A stretch of 64,000 nucleotides of DNA. Origin: an uncultured Muribaculaceae bacterium. GTDB taxonomy: Bacteria; Bacteroidota; Bacteroidia; Bacteroidales; Muribaculaceae. Position numbers and translations under genes: made by a program. Below are positions 16,117-24,286 of the stretch, one piece after another. A model generated the notes under the pieces. The model did not search any database and was not told the origin of the DNA. It saw only the letters and a list, made by a program, of their open reading frames with translations. Each line of letters starts with the position of its first letter. Position 1 is the stretch's first letter. The DNA is taken from NCBI GenBank assembly GCA_910585755.1, contig CAJUFH010000008.1:1-64000 (forward strand), written 5' to 3'.

Positions 16117-16459
16117 CGACAAACCTACATTACCGGCCTTTCCTCTGACGAAAGCGGAGGAGGACGAGGTTATGAAACTGGCAGCCGTGGGATTCATGCC
16201 CCACGAAATCGCCGTGTCTATGGAATGGACGCGAGAGCGACGCGCCGCCTTCTGTATTCTTGCAAATGTGCCCGGCTCCGCAATCTCCGTACTGATTACC
16301 GCCGGACGTGCAACCGGACGCGCTCAACCCCAGATAAAACTGCAAGAAGCCGCAAAAGCCGGTAACATAGAGGCGATAAAGGCACTCCAGAACCTCCAAC
16401 GAACGAACCGATTTAATGAACTCGTTAACAATATGGACGATGACGAATTTACTCCGTAA
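16100..16459 (+). CDS. Small HTH-like protein, possible terminase small subunit
   Basis: A protein of 119 residues, ATG 16100 overlapping the methyltransferase end by 17 bases. Residues ~20-65 look like a helix-turn-helix (KAEEDEVMKLAAVGFMPHEI, MEWTRERRAAF), followed by a helical part (GNIEAIKALQNLQRTNRF). Small terminase subunits have this combination of DNA-binding and oligomerising helices and lie just before the large subunit. The next gene could share or hold that role. Confidence 0.5.
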   Translation: MNTENNDKPTLPAFPLTKAEEDEVMKLAAVGFMPHEIAVSMEWTRERRAAFCILANVPGSAISVLITAGRATGRAQPQIKLQEAAKAGNIEAIKALQNLQRTNRFNELVNNMDDDEFTP

Positions 16460-17117
16460 GCCCTCCCGAATTGATTTTGAGGCGTTGGATTCCCACCAGA
16501 TTGAACGGATTCTTAAAACCGGCGACCTCGAAAGCCTTACACCGGCCGAACGCGAATATTTCAACCTTATGGAACTTGTTCGTGGCCTACGGGCGCGAAT
16601 GATGATGCCCGGAGGCAATCGCATAGTTACCAAGGCCGGAATTATCAAGGTTCTGAAATCTGATGTTTACGGGCTGTCAGACTGGATGGCGCGGCGTGTC
16701 TATTCCGACGCGCTGAATTTCTTTTATTCCGTCGATGATGTCACTCCCCGCGCATGGCGCAACCTCTACGCTGAACGATTCGACAATATGGCTAATCTCG
16801 CCGCGTCAATGGGTAAAACAAAGGAGGCGCGTAGCCTTCTGGTTGAAGCTGCCAAATTGCGAGGCTGCTACGACGAGCAAGCCCCGGAAATTCCGCAGGA
16901 ACTCCTCGATGCTGCTCCCACGGTTATTTATACCGCCGACCCCGAAAGTATGGGCGCACCGAAGGCCGACCGCAAGGAACTGGAGGCGTTTATTGATTCA
17001 ATACCGGATATTCCCGAAATATCGTTACGCCGTGTCAAGGAGGATGCCGGTATTACCAAACGTAACCTATTAAGCCGCATGATTGAGGACGCTAAAGAGT
17101 TTGGCGATGAAGAATAA
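16440..17117 (+). CDS. Phage protein upstream of terminase, unknown
   Basis: A protein of 225 residues from ATG 16440, overlapping the previous gene by 20 bases. It is helical throughout: ALDSHQIERILKTGDLESLT, ARMMMPGGNRIVTKAGIIKV, and a segment around SMGKTKEARSLLVEAAKLRG. It ends in an acidic tail overlapping the terminase start by 11 bases. Gene order suggests a packaging partner (small terminase or helper). No catalytic motif was found. Confidence 0.5.
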   Translation: MTNLLRKPSRIDFEALDSHQIERILKTGDLESLTPAEREYFNLMELVRGLRARMMMPGGNRIVTKAGIIKVLKSDVYGLSDWMARRVYSDALNFFYSVDDVTPRAWRNLYAERFDNMANLAASMGKTKEARSLLVEAAKLRGCYDEQAPEIPQELLDAAPTVIYTADPESMGAPKADRKELEAFIDSIPDIPEISLRRVKEDAGITKRNLLSRMIEDAKEFGDEE

Positions 17118-18810
17118 ATTTAACGACCCTGATGTTCCGGTAAAATTCGGCTCTGACGCGCTGATTTTCTGCGACTGGATAGATACGACAAATTTCGTAT
17201 CTATCGGCGGCCGTGGTGTGGCAAAGAGTACCGTTATTCTGGCGCGACGCTCTGAACGCTGTGTGCGCCTCATGCCGGGCGCACCCGTGGCAATCGTCGC
17301 AAATACCTATTCTAACCTCGTCGATAACATCATGCCCGCCGTGCAAAACGGTTGGAAACTTAACGGGCTGATAGAAGGCGTTCACTATATCAAGGGTAAG
17401 AAGCCCCCGGAGGAGTGGCGGCGACGCTGCTCCGTTATTGTCGATGATTACCGGCACGTTTATAGCTTTTGGAATGGCTCGGTTATATTCCTCGGCTCTC
17501 TCGATAACCCCTCGTTACTGGCCGGTAAATCCGTGGCCCACCTTTTGTTTGATGAAGCAAAATACGCCTCTGATACAAGGGCGGCCCGTGTTCTGCCTAT
17601 CCTACGCGGCGACGCTATCACCTACGGACGCTGCCACCTCTACGGCGGTGTTACCATTACCACCGATATGCCCGACGTTACCGAAGGCGAATATGATTGG
17701 TTTTTCCGCTATGCCTCCGAAATGAATCCGGAACGCATTATAAAGATTATGCAAGCCGCCGGGGAACTCAACCGCCTACGGATAAAACAGGAGCGCGAGA
17801 ACCGCGCCCCTCGTCCTGATGAACGCAAGATCGCGAGGATAGAAAAGAAAATCGACTATTATACCGAGGGCCTTCTGAAGCTGCGCAAGGGGCAAACCTT
17901 CTTTATGAATATTTCGAGTTTCGTTAATATCGACATTCTTACGGTCGATTATGCGAAACGCCTCTATAATGGCGCGTTGGAGCTGCACGAGTTCCTTAAA
18001 TCCGTGTTAGGTATGCGCCCCGGCGTTCGCAAGGACGCGAGGTTTTACGTTCTGTTTGGCGATAAACACAAGTACACCGACGGAACTTATTCAGGTGAAG
18101 CGGCGTTCACATGGAACGAACTCCGTTACCTCGACCCCTCCCGACCTCTCGACGGCGGTATGGATTTCGGTAATATGCTTTCTTTGGTTATCGGACAGGA
18201 GGACGGTAAATATTACCGTGTGCATAAAAATTTCTACGAGATACCTCCGGGCTGGATGCGTGAACTTGCCGACCAGTTTCTTGACTTTTTCGCCGATTAC
18301 CCTACAAAGGTGCTAAACCTCTATTACGACCGTTCAGGTAATAACCTCCAGCGTCAGGGCGTTGACTATGCCCGGCAAATAAAAGAGGCTATCGAGAAGG
18401 ACGGCGACGGGCGGCGTACCGGCTGGACTGTTAACCTTAAATCAAGAAAACAGTCCAACCTTCTGCATGACGCCGAATATAATTTCATGCACGAACTTAT
18501 GCGCGGTGAAAATAAGAAATTGCCGCTTCTTCTGGTTGATGTGCTGAACTGTTCCGAAATGGTATCAAGTATCGAGGGAGCAAAAGCCGAGATAAAGTAC
18601 CGGGGCCGTACCAAGATAGTGGCTAAGGTGAAGAAATCCGAGAAGCTGGAGGCGAAGAAATTGCCGAGGTTATCGACCAATTTTTCCGACGCTTTCAAGT
18701 ACCTGATGATGCGCCGCCGTTGGTTGACAGCAACACGAGCCGCCGCCGATTCCAACACAGGAGCCGACGCAATGGCAGCGCAGTGGGTAGCCGACAAGTT
18801 CGACGGCTGA
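17107..18810 (+). CDS. terL: Terminase large subunit
   Basis: A protein of 567 residues from ATG 17107. The ATPase domain has Walker A GGRGVAKST near 38-46 and Walker B HLLFDEAKYA near 155. The C-terminal nuclease domain carries acidic positions in GGMDFGNMLSLVIG (~354), NLYYDRSGNN (~410) and NFSDAFKYLM (~528), consistent with an RNase H-like fold. It cuts and pumps DNA through the portal into the prohead. It is translationally coupled to the gene before it. The portal lies 3.4 kb downstream, separated by accessory genes. Confidence 0.9.
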   Translation: MKNKFNDPDVPVKFGSDALIFCDWIDTTNFVSIGGRGVAKSTVILARRSERCVRLMPGAPVAIVANTYSNLVDNIMPAVQNGWKLNGLIEGVHYIKGKKPPEEWRRRCSVIVDDYRHVYSFWNGSVIFLGSLDNPSLLAGKSVAHLLFDEAKYASDTRAARVLPILRGDAITYGRCHLYGGVTITTDMPDVTEGEYDWFFRYASEMNPERIIKIMQAAGELNRLRIKQERENRAPRPDERKIARIEKKIDYYTEGLLKLRKGQTFFMNISSFVNIDILTVDYAKRLYNGALELHEFLKSVLGMRPGVRKDARFYVLFGDKHKYTDGTYSGEAAFTWNELRYLDPSRPLDGGMDFGNMLSLVIGQEDGKYYRVHKNFYEIPPGWMRELADQFLDFFADYPTKVLNLYYDRSGNNLQRQGVDYARQIKEAIEKDGDGRRTGWTVNLKSRKQSNLLHDAEYNFMHELMRGENKKLPLLLVDVLNCSEMVSSIEGAKAEIKYRGRTKIVAKVKKSEKLEAKKLPRLSTNFSDAFKYLMMRRRWLTATRAAADSNTGADAMAAQWVADKFDG

Positions 18811-19193
18811 CCGACCTACATACCGACTATTATCCGACCATGTTACCGCCCGACGACAGCACAGCCGCCGGGCGGTGTCGTGTGCGCCCTCTCATAACGC
18901 CGTAACGATTCAAAACCTCACATTTCACCCCCGGTAAGGGGTGGTAATTACTTTCGGCCGTCAGAGCGGGCCGCCCTACGGAGCGCGTCGAAAATTGCGT
19001 TTTTCATTTTGGGCGCGTTTAGTTGCTTGATATTGTGGTATTTGGTGAGAAGTGGAGCAAAATTTTACGTCAAAAACCGCGTTTTTTGTGTTGCAATCTC
19101 CAATTTTTCACCCTATTACCGTGAAAAATCCGTAAATTTGTGCTGTCAAACTCCCGAAAACCGGCGGAAGATATTCAAAATCTTACGCCAAAG
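18811..19193. other. Intergenic region with hairpin and promoter
   Basis: There is no credible gene in these 383 bases. ACCGCCCG (18845-18852) pairs with CGGGCGGT (18869-18876), a stem without a good T tract. A -7-like TAAATTTG lies at 19133-19140, 54 bases before the lipoprotein start. AT content rises sharply toward the lipoprotein. Confidence 0.5.
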
Positions 19194-19754
19194 ATGAAAT
19201 ATTTAACTTTGTTGTTCGGACTTCTTCTGGTTAGTTGCTCTGGGAACGTTAAAACCACAGCGCCGGAAAACATAGGAGCTGCAGCCGACAATATTACAGA
19301 ATCCATTACCGTCGAAAAATCCGATACCTTACCCCCGTTTGAGGTCGCAAAAAGAAAGGCCGGAGGGTTCGACGCATGGACAATAACCGAAAACAGGAAC
19401 AAAATAGCTGATATTCCATGTGTGTTGGAATCATGTCCCGCCGGCATCTTCGACACTCCGGCTTCCAAGAAGATACAAGGGGAACCAGTGTCGGCGCGCG
19501 ATGCAACATGGTCAGCAGCTCTCCGCGCTCTGAAAAATCTCGTTCCCAATCCTGATGCAAAGATAATTTTTGATTATTCCAAGTTGAACAGACAAATAAA
19601 CAACGGGAAACAGTGTCTATTTGCTGGACCGATTCAGATCAAGAATGAAAACGGTAAATACGTTGAAGCTGAAATCAATCTTACCGTCACTCACTTTTGG
19701 GATGATTATCGACAGCCTTCCTCGTGGTATGTTACTGGAAATATTGTTTTTTGA
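19194..19754 (+). CDS. Prophage-encoded lipoprotein, possible superinfection-exclusion moron
   Basis: A protein of 186 residues from ATG 19194. The first 20 residues are a lipoprotein signal peptide (LLFGLLLVSC, lipobox cysteine about residue 17). The mature part is soluble, with no recognised domain; KIIFDYSKLNRQ and VTHFWDDYRQPSSWYVTGN suggest a small beta-rich fold. It has its own promoter box (19133) and terminator (19829-19862) and is more AT-rich than its neighbours. These are marks of a moron expressed during lysogeny. Blocking superinfecting phages at the cell surface is one possible role, inferred from context only. Confidence 0.65.
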   Translation: MKYLTLLFGLLLVSCSGNVKTTAPENIGAAADNITESITVEKSDTLPPFEVAKRKAGGFDAWTITENRNKIADIPCVLESCPAGIFDTPASKKIQGEPVSARDATWSAALRALKNLVPNPDAKIIFDYSKLNRQINNGKQCLFAGPIQIKNENGKYVEAEINLTVTHFWDDYRQPSSWYVTGNIVF

Positions 19755-19828
19755 TTTTAGAAATTACACATTATAATGCGCCGGAGCCTACGGGTTTCGG
19801 CGTTGTTGTGTTAATATATTTTTCTTTT

Positions 19829-19862
19829 CGTTAATAACATTTATTAACGCTTTTTTTTTTTT
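19829..19862 (+). terminator. Terminator of the lipoprotein gene
   Basis: CGTTAATAA pairs with TTATTAACG and is followed by C and an uninterrupted run of 12 T. This is a textbook intrinsic terminator. Confidence 0.85.
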
Positions 19863-19891
19863 GTTCACATTATTCTGCCGAAATTTGCGGT

Positions 19892-20107
19892 GTCAAACTA
19901 CGCCGACAATGATGTCGGAAGGGTCGCGCAAGCGGCTCGAAATCCTTCGGGCTTTTTATTTGCCCGATTACATAAGATATAAGGCGGTAGCCTTCTCCAA
20001 CACTAAGTATAACGACCCTTTCGTCGGTTTGCCGGTGTAGTTTGACGACATGGAGAGGCTACTGCCTTTTTATGTCATAAAACAAACGTCAAACTACAAA
20101 CTACACC
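19892..20107. repeat. Interlocked inverted repeats around GTCAAACTAC
   Basis: Four segments occur in the order A-B-A'-B'. A (GTCAAACTACGCCG... 19893-19926) is inverted at A' (20013-20046, ...GGTGTAGTTTGAC). B (GGCGGTAGCCTTCTCCA, 19983-19999) is inverted at B' (TGGAGAGGCTACTGCC, 20051-20066). A third GTCAAACTAC with AAACTACACCG follows at 20088-20107, next to the start codon at 20112, and could compete with A for A'. As RNA this is a pseudoknot with an alternative pairing; as DNA it could be a small terminal-repeat element or an operator cluster. Confidence 0.5.
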
Positions 20108-20111
20108 GAAA

Positions 20112-20387
20112 ATGAAAACAGCAACAGCGTTACCGGCTCCGGCTTTGTTTTACAAGCCAAGAGTGAAAAAACTCCTTATCAAAGGAATTATTTACCTTAC
20201 ATCAGAAAAATTGTTTACCTTTGCAAGCGTAATCGCCGCGCTATGGTCGTGGTGGGGCGTATGCACCGACGACACTAACACAATCGCCTACGGTGCTATG
20301 GTATGGCTTGCAGCCTTTACCCCGTGGGCGTGGCGACAGACAGCCCGCGACCTCCGTCAAGACCGCCTCGGCCTGAAGCAATGGTAA
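20112..20387 (+). CDS. Small membrane protein
   Basis: Ninety-one residues with two hydrophobic segments, FASVIAALWSWWGV (~38-51) and IAYGAMVWLAAFTPWAW (~58-74), and a basic C-terminal tail (RQTARDLRQDRLGLKQW). The basic N-terminal part, FYKPRVKKLLIKG, suggests the cytoplasmic side. A TACCTTTG box sits inside the gene at 20215-20222, so a second promoter for the downstream gene is possible. It could be a lysis or exclusion protein, but nothing specific identifies it. Confidence 0.6.
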   Translation: MKTATALPAPALFYKPRVKKLLIKGIIYLTSEKLFTFASVIAALWSWWGVCTDDTNTIAYGAMVWLAAFTPWAWRQTARDLRQDRLGLKQW

Positions 20388-20415
20388 ACCAACAATCACA
20401 ACAAAAATTACCGAT

Positions 20416-20946
20416 ATGGAAAATAATATTAACCTCACCCCCGACGCTGTAAAAGCAATCCAAGCACTCCAACACCCCTGCGGAACTTACCAGTTCTACC
20501 GCACACACCTCGACCGTCTGTTTAACTACATACTCAACAACTCCGACGAAATCGGCATGAGTGACAACGAGGCAATGTACGCACTCCGCGCCCTGAACGC
20601 CCTCCGCTCCGATATTGCCGACATCGCCGGCTCTCCGGCACCGCTCAACGAACCCGTCGACCCCTTCGACAGTATCACCCTCACCGCCGCCCCGGAACAA
20701 CTCGACAGCGACGAGAACGAGGCCCCAACGCTGGAGGAGGTGGCGACCGCCTTCAAAGAAGCGTGGGAATCGCTCAAAACTGCACGTTACGCGATGTTCC
20801 GGTTACTCCACTTTTCAGAGAAAGCGGAGAGTATCGAAGAACTCCGCAACCTTCCCGAACACATCGAAAGAGCGATGGTTAAAATCGGTGAGATTCAAGA
20901 ACAGGAAGCCACCAGTGCCACTCAAACAGCAGATACCGCCGAATAA
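20416..20946 (+). CDS. Acidic helical phage protein, unknown
   Basis: A protein of 176 residues, ATG 20416. It is strongly acidic and helical: an N-terminal helical domain (PDAVKAIQALQHPCGTYQFY, AMYALRALNALRSDIADIAG), a Pro/Asp linker, then two helices (LEEVATAFKEAWESLKTARY, IEELRNLPEHIERAMVKI) and a Thr/Ala-rich tail. No enzymatic motif. A terminator 70 bases downstream closes the unit. The acidic character might suit a DNA mimic or scaffold, but that is speculation. Confidence 0.55.
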   Translation: MENNINLTPDAVKAIQALQHPCGTYQFYRTHLDRLFNYILNNSDEIGMSDNEAMYALRALNALRSDIADIAGSPAPLNEPVDPFDSITLTAAPEQLDSDENEAPTLEEVATAFKEAWESLKTARYAMFRLLHFSEKAESIEELRNLPEHIERAMVKIGEIQEQEATSATQTADTAE

Positions 20947-21017
20947 AATACAGCCCCAAGGTAAAAGATTGATTTAGGTTTACCACATAAGCAAACACTA
21001 TCCCAACCCAAGAAAGG

Positions 21018-21046
21018 AACGTCCGTTGTGAAACGGGCGTTTTTTG
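21018..21046 (+). terminator. Intrinsic terminator before promoter P4
   Basis: AACGTCCGTT pairs with AACGGGCGTT (with G-T pairs), a 4-base loop, then six T. Confidence 0.8.
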
Positions 21047-21060
21047 TTGCTTCCGGGCGT

Positions 21061-21096
21061 GTCCTTCGTTACGCGCGATATATATAAGACCTTTGC
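21061..21096 (+). promoter_or_regulatory. Phage promoter element P4 (GTCCTTC-N21-ACCTTTGC)
   Basis: GTCCTTC (21061-21067), 21 bases, ACCTTTGC (21089-21096). The start codon (GTG) follows at 21118. It should drive the lysis, portal and connector genes. Confidence 0.65.
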
Positions 21097-21117
21097 AGCA
21101 TAATAATACGAATCACG

Positions 21118-21396
21118 GTGAAACACTTAAAACAAGAGTTCGACAAATTGACCTTCAAAGAGGTTATAATCTACATTTTGGCAATCGTGGTAATGATTGC
21201 CGGCCTCTCCCTTCTGTTTATCGGTTTATTCATACCGCCGGAGGGTGAAATCCATAGTTCAGTATTAACCGCGTTCGGAACGGTATGTATTTTCGTCGCC
21301 TCCCTTCTGGGTATCTCTATCCACTACGCTAACGAACTCGACAAGTTCAAAGCCAATGTTCAGGAACGCCTCGACGAAATCACTCAACCCCAATAA
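21118..21396 (+). CDS. Two-helix membrane protein, holin candidate
   Basis: Ninety-two residues with a GTG start at 21118. Hydrophobic segments are VIIYILAIVVMIAGLSLLFIGLFI (~16-39) and VLTAFGTVCIFVASLLGISI (~49-68). The ends are charged, with the C-terminal helix (ANELDKFKANVQERLDEI) likely in the cytoplasm. Length and two membrane spans fit a class II holin. It is next to the spanin-like gene, which supports a lysis role, although the lysozyme is 4.6 kb further on. Two other small membrane proteins lie at 27306 and 27592, so the true holin is undecided. Confidence 0.5.
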   Translation: MKHLKQEFDKLTFKEVIIYILAIVVMIAGLSLLFIGLFIPPEGEIHSSVLTAFGTVCIFVASLLGISIHYANELDKFKANVQERLDEITQPQ

Positions 21397-21405
21397 GTCA
21401 CATAT

Positions 21406-21966
21406 ATGAAACATGGAAATAAAATTTTTTGCTACCCTCGCCGTTTGTTTTTCCTTATGGCTCTGGTTCTTGTCGGCTCTGCCTTCAATAGCTGTAAAAG
21501 TTCTCGAAATATGGTTGAAGAAACCCGAACCGAATTTCATTACGACGGCCAAGATAGTACCAGGGTCGATTCGGTGCTCATGGGAGGAAACGAGCGAAGC
21601 AGCGAGAGCGACACAGCAAACATTTCAACAGATGTGCGAGGCTCTGTCGAGATTAAGCGCGATTCAGTCGGGCGACCTATATTTATATATTGGACGTTTG
21701 CGGGCAATTTTTCGACCCTCTCGAAAAGAGATAAGGAGGCGCAAAATTGGTTTTACGGCCTCAATGCAACGCGACACTCCGAGAGTTCCGGCGCGGTGGA
21801 TTCCGTCAACGAGAAAACGGAAGAAACTACGGAGGAAATTAACACCGCAATATCTTTAGAGAACATCATCGGCCCCGGATTGCTGGGCCTGATTCTCCTT
21901 TACCTGATATATCTATTTTTCGCCGACATAGTATGGCCGTGGATAAAACAGAAGCGCAGCCGATAG
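21406..21966 (+). CDS. Lipoprotein with C-terminal membrane helix, u-spanin candidate
   Basis: A protein of 186 residues. The N-terminus is basic, then LFFLMALVLVGSAFNSC, a lipoprotein-type signal with Cys about residue 30. The middle is polar and predicted extended (TEFHYDGQDSTRVDS, SVEIKRDSVGRP). The C-terminus has a membrane helix, IIGPGLLGLILLYLIYLFF (~153-171), followed by WIKQKRSR inside. An outer-membrane anchor at one end and an inner-membrane anchor at the other is the plan of a unimolecular spanin, which fuses the two membranes in the last step of lysis. The lipobox is imperfect, so this is a structural argument only. Confidence 0.5.
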   Translation: MKHGNKIFCYPRRLFFLMALVLVGSAFNSCKSSRNMVEETRTEFHYDGQDSTRVDSVLMGGNERSSESDTANISTDVRGSVEIKRDSVGRPIFIYWTFAGNFSTLSKRDKEAQNWFYGLNATRHSESSGAVDSVNEKTEETTEEINTAISLENIIGPGLLGLILLYLIYLFFADIVWPWIKQKRSR

Positions 21967-22235
21967 ACCTTTACGACGCTATCGAGCAGATGAAGCGGAT
22001 AAGCCTCGCCGGTGGTACGTTCTCGCTCACCTTCCGCAAGTGGAACAGGCAGACGCGCAACGGTGGCTACGTGGTTAAAGTCAATGCGGCGCGAATCCGC
22101 CCCAAGACAAAAGACGACAAAATTTCAGACGCAAGTTATAAACTATTTTTCACCGATACGGAAACAGGCCTCGCCCGTAATTGCTGGCAGGTTTTAATTA
22201 CCGAGTTCAACGGTCGCCGAACGGTGTTAAACTAA
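21933..22235 (+). CDS. Phage protein of unknown function before the portal
   Basis: One hundred residues, ATG 21933, overlapping the spanin-like gene by 34 bases. A short helix (LYDAIEQMKRIS) is followed by beta-strand segments (GTFSLTFRKWNRQTR, GGYVVKVNAARIRP, KLFFTDTETGLARN, CWQVLITEFNGRR). It ends 13 bases before the portal start. The small beta-rich fold suggests a virion or adaptor protein. The family was not recognised. Confidence 0.6.
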   Translation: MAVDKTEAQPIDLYDAIEQMKRISLAGGTFSLTFRKWNRQTRNGGYVVKVNAARIRPKTKDDKISDASYKLFFTDTETGLARNCWQVLITEFNGRRTVLN

Positions 22236-22248
22236 CACTTTAAGCAAG

Positions 22249-23604
22249 ATGATACGCAGAAGCGGAAATTTCGGTTTCGTAGATAATGGAGCCGGTGAAA
22301 TATACACCTTCAGCATGAACGCCAAGGGTCGCGGATTCACACCCTCGACCTTCATGTTACGCGGCGGCTCTATCGCCTCGTTTGGTTATAAATATATGAA
22401 CGTGAACGGTACGCCGATAATACCGTTTGGACGCGACAACGACCTCCCTAACCGTGTGTGTATGTTGCTCGAAAAGTTCTACGCCGGTGAAGGTATCATG
22501 GGCAAGAAGGCCGGCCTCCAGTGGGGCGAGGGTCCGAAGCTCTACCGCGACGCTGTGGACGCGAACAATATCTTTTACCGGGCGTGGGCTGTTGACGACC
22601 AGATTACCGCCGACCTGAAGGCTACCGACTACCTCACACAAATGCACCGTTGTCTGATAGACCTCTGTCATTTGGAGGGGTTCTGGGTTAAATTCACACG
22701 TTCACGCGGGGCGCGTATCGGCTCCGGGCGTATTGCGAGGGTCGAACACGTTCCGGCTGGAAAGGTGCGTTTCGTATGGCCCGGAGAAAATAAGCTGCCT
22801 ACACAAGCGATGGTGGCAGATTGGCCGCTGGCCGACCCTCGTACCTCACACGTTTACCCTCTGTTTGACCCCTCCGACCCTCTGAAATATCCCGTTTCGC
22901 TGGCATATTACAACATTTACAGTTACAACCACGACCATTACAGCGTACCGCGCTTTATCGGTGCGTTCGATTGGCTGGAGTTGGCCGGAACACTCGCGCC
23001 ACTCCTCGCAGCTTACAACGAGAACGCCTCGGCTATCTCGAAACATATCGAATCGCCCCAGTCATATTGGGACCGCGCCGAGGAACAGATAAAAATGGCC
23101 TGTCAGCAAAGGGGCATACCCTATAAAAAGGAAATGTTAGAGGAGTTCAAGGACGCAGCGATGGAGAAATTTGCCGCCTCGATGTCCGGCAAGGAGAACG
23201 CGGGCAAGTTCCTGCATACCTCGCAGTTCTGGAACGAGGAGGCTAACAATTTCGAGGGGTGGAAGATTACCGCTATCGACAACAAGGTTAAAGAGTACAT
23301 CGAAGCAATGGTGGCAATATGCAAAAAGTCAGAGGCCGCCGCGACCTCCGGTTTTGGCCTCGACCCCTCACTCTCTAACTTGATACTTGATACAAAACTC
23401 GGTTCAGGCTCCGAAAAACTCTACGCCCTGAAGGTGTATAACGCCACAGAAACCGCCGTGCCTGATATGGTGCTATGTAAGCCGTTCCAACAGTTCATCG
23501 ACACCAACCACCCCGGCACAGATATACGAATCGGCCTATATCGTACCGTTGTAGAGGCCGAAAAAAATGTCAACCCCGAAAACAGAGTGAAAGCAAATGC
23601 GTGA
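22249..23604 (+). CDS. Portal protein
   Basis: A protein of 451 residues. Portal-type features: an N-terminal beta part (FGYKYMNVNGTPIIPFGRDN), an alpha/beta core with VEHVPAGKVRFVWPGENK and PLFDPSDPLKYPVSLAYYN, and a long helical region after residue 240 (LLAAYNENASAISKHIE, VKEYIEAMVAICKKSEAAA) with GFGLDPSLSNLI typical of phage portals. It would form the 12-subunit ring through which terminase pumps DNA. It overlaps the next gene by 8 bases. Bacteroides phages often carry highly diverged portals, so the call is by layout and composition. Confidence 0.72.
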   Translation: MIRRSGNFGFVDNGAGEIYTFSMNAKGRGFTPSTFMLRGGSIASFGYKYMNVNGTPIIPFGRDNDLPNRVCMLLEKFYAGEGIMGKKAGLQWGEGPKLYRDAVDANNIFYRAWAVDDQITADLKATDYLTQMHRCLIDLCHLEGFWVKFTRSRGARIGSGRIARVEHVPAGKVRFVWPGENKLPTQAMVADWPLADPRTSHVYPLFDPSDPLKYPVSLAYYNIYSYNHDHYSVPRFIGAFDWLELAGTLAPLLAAYNENASAISKHIESPQSYWDRAEEQIKMACQQRGIPYKKEMLEEFKDAAMEKFAASMSGKENAGKFLHTSQFWNEEANNFEGWKITAIDNKVKEYIEAMVAICKKSEAAATSGFGLDPSLSNLILDTKLGSGSEKLYALKVYNATETAVPDMVLCKPFQQFIDTNHPGTDIRIGLYRTVVEAEKNVNPENRVKANA

Positions 23605-24286
23605 TTTATTCGCCACCCCGGAGCAGCAGCCGGAGAACAAAGGCAAAGGCAAGGACGAGGCCAAGGAACGCGCCGAGGATAAGAACACCGGGAAAGAAAC
23701 GAGGGTGTTCCGCTCGATGTCGCGCAACTTTGAACGCCGCGTAAAATCCGAGCTTTTTCTCGAAAATGTCCTACCGTGGCACTTTTCACCGGGCGAGGCG
23801 TATCATTGTTTTTCTTTCGGCGATGTTGACGCGCTAACCTATCTCCGGGCTATCCTCAAACAGCAACCGCTGGAGTATGTTTGTTTGTCCACCTTCTCTA
23901 TGGCGTTGACCGACGCGGAAACGCTTTTGAAATGGCAGCGCGGCGGATTGATTGGACGGCTCGACCTCTATCTCGGTGAAATTTTCGATTCCAAGTTTGC
24001 CGAGGTTTACAACACTTTGCGCGAGGCCGTCGCGCTCATGGGCGGCCGCGTTGCCGTGTTCCGGAATCACTCTAAAGTTATGGCCGGTTTCGGTGAACGC
24101 TTTGATTTTGCGGTCGAAGGTTCGGCAAACCTTAACAGTAATCCGCGTTGTGAGCAGACGGTTATAACAGTCGATGAAGGCGTGGCAAGGTTCTACAAAG
24201 AAGAAATTTTCGACAAAATCCATTCGTTTAACAATGATTTTGCCGATTGGAAACCCTATAAACTGAAACGCGATGAAACTATTTGA
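23597..24286 (+). CDS. Phospholipase D-like domain protein next to the portal
   Basis: A protein of 229 residues. The first ~45 are Lys/Glu-rich and disordered (NKGKGKDEAKERAEDKNTGK). The rest has a PLD-type fold: YVCLSTFSMALTDAETLL, then FRNHSKVMAGF, where HSK fits the HxK pair, and VEGSANLNSNPRCEQTVI, the usual 'SxNL..NxR..E' segment following the HKD motif. Only one HKD half is present. It could act as a nuclease or phosphodiesterase, or be a structural relic. Members beside the portal occur in several Bacteroidota prophages (family knowledge, not checked). Confidence 0.65.
   Translation: MRDLFATPEQQPENKGKGKDEAKERAEDKNTGKETRVFRSMSRNFERRVKSELFLENVLPWHFSPGEAYHCFSFGDVDALTYLRAILKQQPLEYVCLSTFSMALTDAETLLKWQRGGLIGRLDLYLGEIFDSKFAEVYNTLREAVALMGGRVAVFRNHSKVMAGFGERFDFAVEGSANLNSNPRCEQTVITVDEGVARFYKEEIFDKIHSFNNDFADWKPYKLKRDETI

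Noticed and set aside
21413..21859. 148-codon frame nested within the spanin-like gene, with a hydrophobic N-terminus, suggesting an Rz/Rz1-style pair
   Set aside because: The rest is Arg/Ser-rich shadow composition, while the main frame gives a coherent lipoprotein plus membrane helix.
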